Below are positions 57,801-64,000 of a stretch of 64,000 nt of DNA, in pieces. The translations under genes were made by a program, and so were the position numbers. The notes beneath the pieces are model-generated. The model was given only the letters and a program-made list of their open reading frames with translations, was not told the origin of the DNA and ran no database searches. The stretch lies in NCBI GenBank assembly GCA_964036155.1, contig OZ038422.1, positions 75,601,201 through 75,665,200 on the forward strand, read 5' to 3'. This DNA is from Diploscapter coronatus (Eukaryota > Nematoda > Chromadorea > Rhabditida > Rhabditidae). Each line of letters opens with the position of its first letter. Position 1 is the stretch's first letter.

Positions 57801-59154
57801 CACTATTTCCATCATGTTTCGAGTTTCTCTCGTTTACGCACGTAAAATGTGCTGAAATCGCGTACTTCAAAATTAACAGCGTGAGCGATTCTGAAGCAGT
57901 TGACATCGTTCACGGCTGTTTAAAGTTAGAAACAATAGGAAACGATAACAGGTCGGAACAGAAATAGAAAATTTTGGGAGAAAAGCTTATTTGAGTTGAA
58001 TTTCGAATAGATCGTTTTTGGCTCCGCCCTACTACGGCTTTCTCAGCAAAATCTGTTCATTCTTGGGGCTAATTTCTCGGCTTTTCTTACAAAAATGTAC
58101 TATTTTATTTTATTTTCTCCTTGATAAAGGCTAAGGTATGTCACGGGCTGTCGATGATTGATGCTATGCTTCCCTCTTCTGGGGGGACAATTTCTGCAGA
58201 CTCACTTGAGACCCTAGATATGATGTGGTAAAAAATCAATAAAAATCAGGAAACTATCAATACCAGCTAAAGCTATCAAATTAATCTGCCAAAAACGCTC
58301 AGTTAATGATTTACTTGGTGCGCACGGAATAATTAGAAATGAAAATATTAGCGAGAGAAGCCCCCTGAAACGACCCCAGCATATCAGATGTCTCACTTCT
58401 ACGAAGATTCTCAGACTCTGCAGAGTTAGTCAGGAATAAGCTAGAGATAATTGGAAACGTAGAGGTTTTGAGAAAGGGCTCCACAAAGTAGCCGGAGTTA
58501 TTTGAGAGGAGGGAACGCTGAAAGCTAAAGAGGCTAAAGATGAAAGGCAAATGAAGAGAAGAAGAGTGGATAACCCTTGGAGCCTACTCGAAGAAAGACA
58601 AGACTGGTTAATTGCGCTATGAACGAGTAACTACTGGGCTGTTGCTGCTCTGCCACAATGGGGAGAATCAATTATTTTCTGCCGCAAATGGGAGGATTAA
58701 TTGAGTTCATTTATCGATGACTTTTTAATATATTCTTTTGATCTAGACAAATTTAAGCTGCCAAAAAATCTGTCAGAGCTTTTATTTTCGTCTGTTCTGC
58801 AACAGTAGTAAGTAAAGTGCTAAAGAGTATAAAAATGTCAAAAAGTGACTTAAAAACTAAAATGTTAGCATTTCATCCATGCGCCATGTTATGCTTTACA
58901 ACCGCGCACAAACAGACGCCGCTCGCTGATGCAATAAATTTGTGCAGCGAAACAAGCGAAAATGGACGGGATTAATCTGGTATTTCTCAGCTGAAAAGGA
59001 CATAATGACGTTACAAAAACAAATAGCCATATTTAGGTAATTCCCTGAGAGAATGGGCAATAATTCAACCATCTAATTTTATAATGTGAAGAAAGCATTA
59101 TTTTTCCAAGCGTTATTCCGGATACAAACTAATTAACCCCTGGCGTTGACCACT

Positions 59155-59170
59155 CGTTTCCTAGGAAACG
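59155..59170. promoter_or_regulatory. perfect 16-bp palindrome resembling an RFX X-box
   Basis: CGTTTCCTAGGAAACG is its own reverse complement. Its inner 14 bases, GTTTCC-TA-GGAAAC, match the two half-sites of the X-box bound by RFX factors (DAF-19 in C. elegans), except that the centre is TA where AT is usual. It lies about 960 bp upstream of the receptor-like gene, farther than typical X-boxes. Confidence 0.35.
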
Positions 59171-59461
59171 CGGAAAAATAATGGACTGCGGCTTTTGGCA
59201 TAGAGGAATAAGCTGATCAAAAAACGTTCGGGCTATTTGACCTTATATTAATATTACCATTGAACAATCGATAAGAACAAATCACCAAATTCAGCTGTGC
59301 ATAACTATGAATAAGCTGCAGAAAACAAAAACAAAGCTGCTAAATTAATTAAAATAATAAAAGTGACCAAATAAATTGAGCTAGACTAGAGAAGCCATCA
59401 GACTTTACATCGATATATATGGCATATGTAATATGCATTCGTATGTACATAGTAAAGCACA

Positions 59462-59591
59462 TGAGAATAGAAAGAAATGAAGGGAAGGGAAAGAGGAGAA
59501 AGGAGAAGAAACTGCAAAGGGCAGGGCAAAATAGGCAAAGAGGAGGGGTGGAGGAAGAAGGAGAGGGGTAAGGAAGAGAAGAGAGAGGGAA
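59462..59591. repeat. long polypurine tract
   Basis: About 130 bases are almost only A and G on the + strand, with units such as GGGAAGGGAAAGAGGAGAAA and only a few C or T interruptions. Such tracts can form triplex DNA. The minus-strand open frames across it are low-complexity artefacts. Confidence 0.65.
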
Positions 59592-59758
59592 TGCAGCTCA
59601 ATAACACATAGCTGCAGAGGGCACAACGCGCAGAGACTCCCAATGGCCGGCTAACCTTGTCCAAGCTGAGAGAAAAACAAAGAGAAGGAATGCAAGAATG
59701 TCACATTGAAATATCGCGAAAAAAGAGATATACGCAAGAATAGCGCACTGTATGACAA

Positions 59759-59805
59759 GCAGGGATGTACGAAGTCCGAAAAATCTTGAACCTGACTTGA
59801 CTTCA
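59759..59805. repeat. diverged copy of the hAT-like repeat
   Basis: CAGGGATGTACGAAGTCCGA aligns with GGGATGTTGGAGGTTCGAAA at 49096, continuing through an A-run, a CCT and an ACTTG. Beyond it come repeated TGACTT/GACTTGA units. It is probably one terminus of a decayed element. Confidence 0.4.
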
Positions 59806-60128
59806 GACTTGAAACTTGAGCTTTGCCCCGGCGAACTTACCTATTTTTCAGAAACTGCATCATACGGTCCTGACTACAGGGGCAAACAATTTTCCCAACA
59901 ATTATGTTTCTTGAATAAACTCGTCGCTTAAATTACGCGATGAAGATTGAAATTACAGAGTGATAGGTTATAATTTGAAACTGAATAAGGCCTACGATTA
60001 GCGCTCTGAAATATCTCAGCTGTCATGTTTTGCAGATGTTATCATCGCCTTTACGATTTAGTCCTTTTAAAGTTTTTAAATTATCGATTTTGTAATTCAA
60101 ATTATTTCTTAATTTTTCATCTACAGAA

Positions 60129-62004
60129 ATGAATCTTTCTGACGAATTTGCGCAGCCGGAAAGCTTCGACAAAAGTTACTATGAGTACCTGGAGATGAAG
60201 GAACAAAGTGAGCGGGAGAAGGATGAAGACCAGCTACTTTTGTTCATTCAAATCGGAAACGATGCCGCTCACACTATTCTTACGTAAGAAAATAAAATTC
60301 AAGATACTTCTTCCTGATCCTAATATGCGTCAAAAATCGATCTGATAGTGAGTTTAGATAACGAGAACTCTGATCTCTGTCCGCGTCATTATTGGAGATT
60401 ATTATATTTTCAAATTGCATAATCAAAATTGTCATAAATGTCTTGTAAAACTATTTTAGTGTGACGATTTACATCTACCTTTTGACGATCACCTGGAAAT
60501 CGCGAAAATTGACCATCTTCAATCGATTAATAGTCTTGTTCTGTATCTGCAACGTCTTTTATCGGATTTTCGAAAACACTTTTTTCTCCCAGGTAAGACT
60601 TTCAATAAAATTAAGAAGAAATGCAAAGATAAAAACAGGTAAATTCTATCTATTCTTTTATGCACAAACTCATCCGAGTAGTGAGTATAAATATATCTTT
60701 TTTAGATTTATCTATCCAACGGTGTAATGATCTACTTCATGTGGGAGGTGCTTCGCTACTTTGGAATATCATTCCGGTTCTTGATTATCATCAGCGCTTT
60801 GAAGGGAATTTTAGCGTCGTTTTGCAATGCCACGGCTCTCGCTTTAATAGCCGTCATTAGACGATCTATCCTTACTGCGTAAGTAAATTTTTCGATAACT
60901 TTACCAATTGTGCACATCGGAAACTATAAGATTTATAAGTTACGATTACATAGCCATCACCAGAGCAAAATAGTGACGCTGATAGCAATATTTTCCACTG
61001 ACTGTACCGTAGCCTTGAAAATTTACCCTATCGACGACTCTCATAAAACCGATTCTATTTGAATGCATTTAGATACAAGCATGTGAAAGGAGTGATGATA
61101 TGCTTGCTCATTTACGGGTTCATATCCCTGTTATTGTCATCGGCGGCCTCGTCAATCATCTTTGTTCCCTATTTCGTCACCGAGCATTGGAGCTTTCATA
61201 TCTATTACATGGCTAGTTAAATATAAATATATTGGGATAGTTTAAACTTTATTTGGTTCTAGTTTTATGTTTGTAAGTACGTAACAGTACTTCTAAAGTG
61301 TTAAATTAAGTTGTAATCAGTGAAAAATACCTTTTATTTAAAATCCTACTGAACACAACTTTTAATAACTTATTAACTTATAAAAAATAATTAATCAATT
61401 AAAAAAAGATTCCCCGATATAATGATTAAAGAATAAGGAATATATAATTCCAGATCATACCCCTCAACAACGCAAACAATGTCGCAGGACCGGTCATCGT
61501 TGCACTAGTCAGTTTCTACTATCTGAACAAATCCCTCAAAAACATGGGAGTCTCGAAATTTCGAAGACGGTCAGAGAGATGGTTCTCGAATATGCTAATC
61601 TTGCAGGTAGTTTTCATCCAATCTTTTTAAATTTAATAGAATGTATATTTTAGGCCACGATAGATTTTGCCGCCTACGCGATCTGCGGTTGCCTATTTGA
61701 ACTAGTGAACGATAAAAATAACAAAGACGAGCAGAGTAAAATAGTCAATAACATTGTAAGTTGAAAAATTAAGATAATTTTCACCAGTTTTAAAAACTTT
61801 TTTTTTTTTTGTTTTTAAATATTTTTAAATTCAGTTAATCGCACAAATACCGTCTTGGGTTGGCGTGATTGATGCGATTATCATGTACTTTGCTGTACGA
61901 TCATTCTTCCAGGTTTTTAAATATATTTTTAGGTTAAAATTTAAGAACCAAATCTATATTTTTAGAAACGCCGCACCTCAATGTTCACAATTACAGCTCT
62001 CTAA
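60129..62004 (+). CDS. multi-pass membrane receptor, nematode serpentine type (unassigned family)
   Basis: Probably a seven-helix chemoreceptor-like protein of the plasma membrane. The start at 60129 (MNLSDEFAQPESFDKSYYEY) follows a CTACAG acceptor. Hydrophobic segments in order: TVTIYIYLLTITW; LIVLFCICNVFYRI; GVMIYFMWEVLRYFGISF with FLIIISALKGILASF; GVMICLLIYGFISLLLSS and IIFVPYFV; VAGPVIVALVSFYYLNKSL; MLILQATIDFAAYAICG; and IPSWVGVIDAIIMYFAVRSFF. The ending is KRRTSMFTITAL with TAA at 62002-62004. Short polar N terminus, basic loops (KSRKL, RRSER) and a basic C-terminal tail fit a serpentine receptor. One junction near 61190-61480 is unclear: the frame meets TAA after YYMAS, and no ideal donor restores it. 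AATAAA lies at 62127-62132. Family assignment (srx, srw or other) was not possible. Confidence 0.6.
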
Positions 62005-62325
62005 CTTAGGAGCAACTTGCCATATAATTATTCTAAATTCATCAACGTCTCAATTTCAAGCTTTATTATAAATTTTCATTCTTTACCCGTAATCAATATC
62101 TATGAAGACAATTGCCTTTGATTGAGAATAAACTAGTCAAATAAAAATTGTGAATTTTGACGGAGTGATTTTCAATGCATTGGATCGAGATCACATTCGG
62201 GGGAGTGAATTTTACGATGATAAATGCAAATTAAGGGTTGTGGGATAGATATGAAGATTATCGTGAAAATAAAATATGAAAGCGAAACTAAACTAGCAAA
62301 TTTACGATTTAATAAAATTAACAAA
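62005..62325. other. 3' region between convergent receptor and kinase genes
   Basis: About 320 bp holding AATAAA at 62127-62132 for the receptor gene and the 3' UTR of the kinase. Nothing else is seen. Confidence 0.5.
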
Positions 62326-64000
62326 TTAAAGAATATCGCAAGTTTTACTCCTCGATTTCATATCCAAGGGCGGTCGTTTTCGTCTGATCGTGCCACCAGG
62401 CTCCGAGGCTGTGGATCCGATTTCAGCATGGCCTAGCTTAAATTTGTATCTTTAATCCAAAATATATACTCTATAATTCGTTTATCAATATCACAATGAA
62501 CCCGACTTTAATGCTTATTAATCAGTCAAAATATCACCACTTCCCAACGCATAATAATCCCCGGTTAAAATATACGAAGATCGTTTTGAATCCTCTATTT
62601 CGCTCCCTTAGAAGCTGTGCGTATGAATTTATGGTTTATCTGCATATCTAAAGCTTCTCAATATCCTTCAGCCCACATGTCTTAGTCTCTTTCGATTATT
62701 TTTGAAACATATTCATAATCCGACGAAAACCAAAAATATCCATATTGAAAGAGATTCTTTTTGAGAGGCAACGATGACTCAGTTCAAAAACCATAATAAA
62801 ATGATAGTTTTGTTAGTTTTTCAAAGACAGGACAAATGGGACTGATCGTTTTGCACGTTTAAAGTGGATTTAACAATATGTACTCAAAACTAAAAGTAGT
62901 ACTTTCGTGGAGATCTACTTTATACGAAAGCTTAATATTAGAATGCCATTTTCATAAAATTAAAGTTTACTAACCTTTTCCTTGAGCATAGCTTCAGATT
63001 GAAGTTGATAGACGACAATTCTGTAAGTTCCTCCGATAGCGTTCCTGGGCCCTTTCTCATCGCACTCGTTTTCCATCATATCTCTTGTGATACCGAAACT
63101 GCCCATCACTTCCCAGGCCTGAAAATTTTTGGGTTTTAATTAATTGTCTTTAATTACTTCTATATTCAAATTGAAAATTTTGACATTAAAATTGAATTAT
63201 TAAATTCATTTCACCTTTTCTTTAAGCCCAGTTTCATCGACCCCACCCGACTTATTGTCGAGTCCAATAGAAGTGTAAGATCGATGGAATTTCGCGTTAT
63301 GAAGCCAATAGTTCTTCTGAAGTTTTAAATCTTCTTAAAAATTGCTTATAGAACTCGAAAAAATTCGATTTATAAGAAAAATGAAACTTTTGAGGAAAAA
63401 ATCTTGCAGACTAAAGATTTTCGAAGAAATAATTCCAATCCATACCTTGATTTCTTCAACTCTCAACCTCTTGGTGATGTTGACCTCGAGAATCGATGTA
63501 ATTAAATGCGTTGCAAATGTTGATAGATAGTCTGGAAGGACATATTCTCCCTGCATTATTATCTGGAAACAAGCTACTGAATTCGAGAGAATTAAAATTA
63601 AAGGTACCGCTTTTAATTCCGCTACAGTTTCCCCTCGAAAGGGTGTGACTCCGACGAGCATGAAGTAGAGTAGTACTCCCAGGGCCCAAACATCGACTAG
63701 AGCTCCGCTATAGCTGCTGTCCCGGAATAGTTCTGGGGCTGCATAGGGAGGACTGCCGCAGAACGTCTCCAATTGCTGACTACTACTTGCTATCTGAATT
63801 GTTTATCACAATTTTATCCAGAATGAAATTTGAAAGATTTCCTAATTTTCCAACATGTAGTAGATCTTCACTTTAAGAGATTAGAAAATTTTGGAAAGTT
63901 ATTTCATACAAAGAATAATGGTTCTTACCAGACAAGAAAACCCGAAATCGACAAGTTTGACGACCCCTGGCGCTGAGAACATTATGTTTTCAGATTTGAT
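62326..64000 (-). CDS. NIM1K: NIM1-like serine/threonine protein kinase, 5' part outside the window
   Basis: Only the C-terminal half is present, and the gene continues beyond position 64000. In order: catalytic-loop end KSENIMFSAPGVVKLV; DFG motif DFGFSCL; activation-segment end TFCGSPPYAAPELFRDSSY with APE; DVWALGVLLYFMLVG for subdomain IX; TPFRGETVAELK; and helix I region TKRLRVEEIK. After the kinase core come MGSFGITRDMMENECDEKG, GTYRIVVYQLQSEAML and a basic ending KSRSKTCDIL with TAA at 62326-62328. The post-kinase GxYRIxxxxxQ block and the S-K-x-C-x-I-L terminus are shared with vertebrate NIM1K, an AMPK-related kinase. The splice from the exon ending about 62970 into the last exon (about 62436-62326) does not agree in phase as written, so a small exon is probably missing between them. 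Confidence 0.85.

Larger units (their letters stand above)
53634..60128. other. 6.5-kb divergent intergenic region
   Basis: This lies between the starts of the PP2C-like gene (-) and the receptor gene (+). The + strand is purine-rich, with long GA tracts at 53909-54004 and 59462-59591. It contains a 40-codon membrane-peptide frame at 54761-54883, a palindrome at 59155-59170 and a repeat copy at 59759-59805. Other open frames, including 113 codons at 57626, show no recognisable protein. Confidence 0.45.

Noticed and set aside
57626..57967. 113-codon frame after an ATTCAG site
   Set aside because: No domain, no following exon in phase, and the residue mix fits random AT-rich DNA.
59398..59664. 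88-codon Leu/Ser/Pro-rich minus-strand frame resembling a signal or membrane sequence
   Set aside because: It is the translation of the polypurine tract, which always gives Leu/Ser/Pro/Phe. There is no other evidence for a protein.
1..64000. CRISPR arrays, bacterial operons, prophage or rRNA genes
   Set aside because: The window is intron-rich eukaryotic DNA. No regularly spaced direct repeats or ribosomal RNA segments were seen.

Overview
The window is eukaryotic DNA from an invertebrate, most likely a nematode. Coding sequence is split into many small exons by GT-AG introns, several only about 40-70 bases long, with T-rich 3' ends of the TTTCAG/TTTTAG type. The DNA is AT-rich. The genes have nematode-like content: a TWiK-type two-pore potassium channel, calexcitin, a NIM1-type kinase, a CG9801-type PP2C-like protein and a serpentine receptor. 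The species cannot be named from sequence alone. Most long single reading frames are not genes. I rebuilt the genes by joining exons whose splice phases agree. The joined models are my reading and have no transcript support.

Layout. 1-10.7 kb (+): 3' part of an RGS-domain gene with a 6.3-kb intron. 11.4-16.7 kb (-): two tandem paralogous genes of an unrecognised family. 17.2-22.1 kb (-): a two-pore potassium channel with a very long cytoplasmic tail, whose last exon could also splice into the neighbouring paralogue. 22-28 kb: no gene found. 28.1-29.1 kb (-): two tiny genes 41 bp apart, the first a single-pass membrane protein. 31.3-32.8 kb (+): calexcitin. 33.6-36.1 kb (+): mitochondrial 3-hydroxyacyl-CoA dehydrogenase, with a mariner-like non-autonomous element in one intron. 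36.9-37.8 kb (+): an LRRC20-like leucine-rich repeat protein. 41.0-44.4 kb (+): a secreted, probably GPI-anchored, cysteine-containing protein of unknown family. 45.0-47.6 kb (-): an SLC2-type sugar transporter. 48.8-53.6 kb (-): a PP2C-like protein. 53.6-60.1 kb: a large non-coding interval holding a 16-bp perfect palindrome resembling an X-box. 60.1-62.0 kb (+): a multi-pass serpentine-type receptor. 62.3-64.0 kb (-): 3' part of a NIM1-like protein kinase that runs off the window.

Functional themes are neuronal and muscle signalling (RGS, two-pore channel, calexcitin, receptor, kinase) and metabolism (fatty-acid beta-oxidation, hexose transport). Apart from the tandem paralogues and the close 28-kb pair, nothing suggests the genes act as a cluster. 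The points most worth checking are a non-AG splice acceptor exactly at the first pore filter of the channel, the possible channel-paralogue fusion, the unnamed tandem family, and several short inverted-repeat elements in introns.
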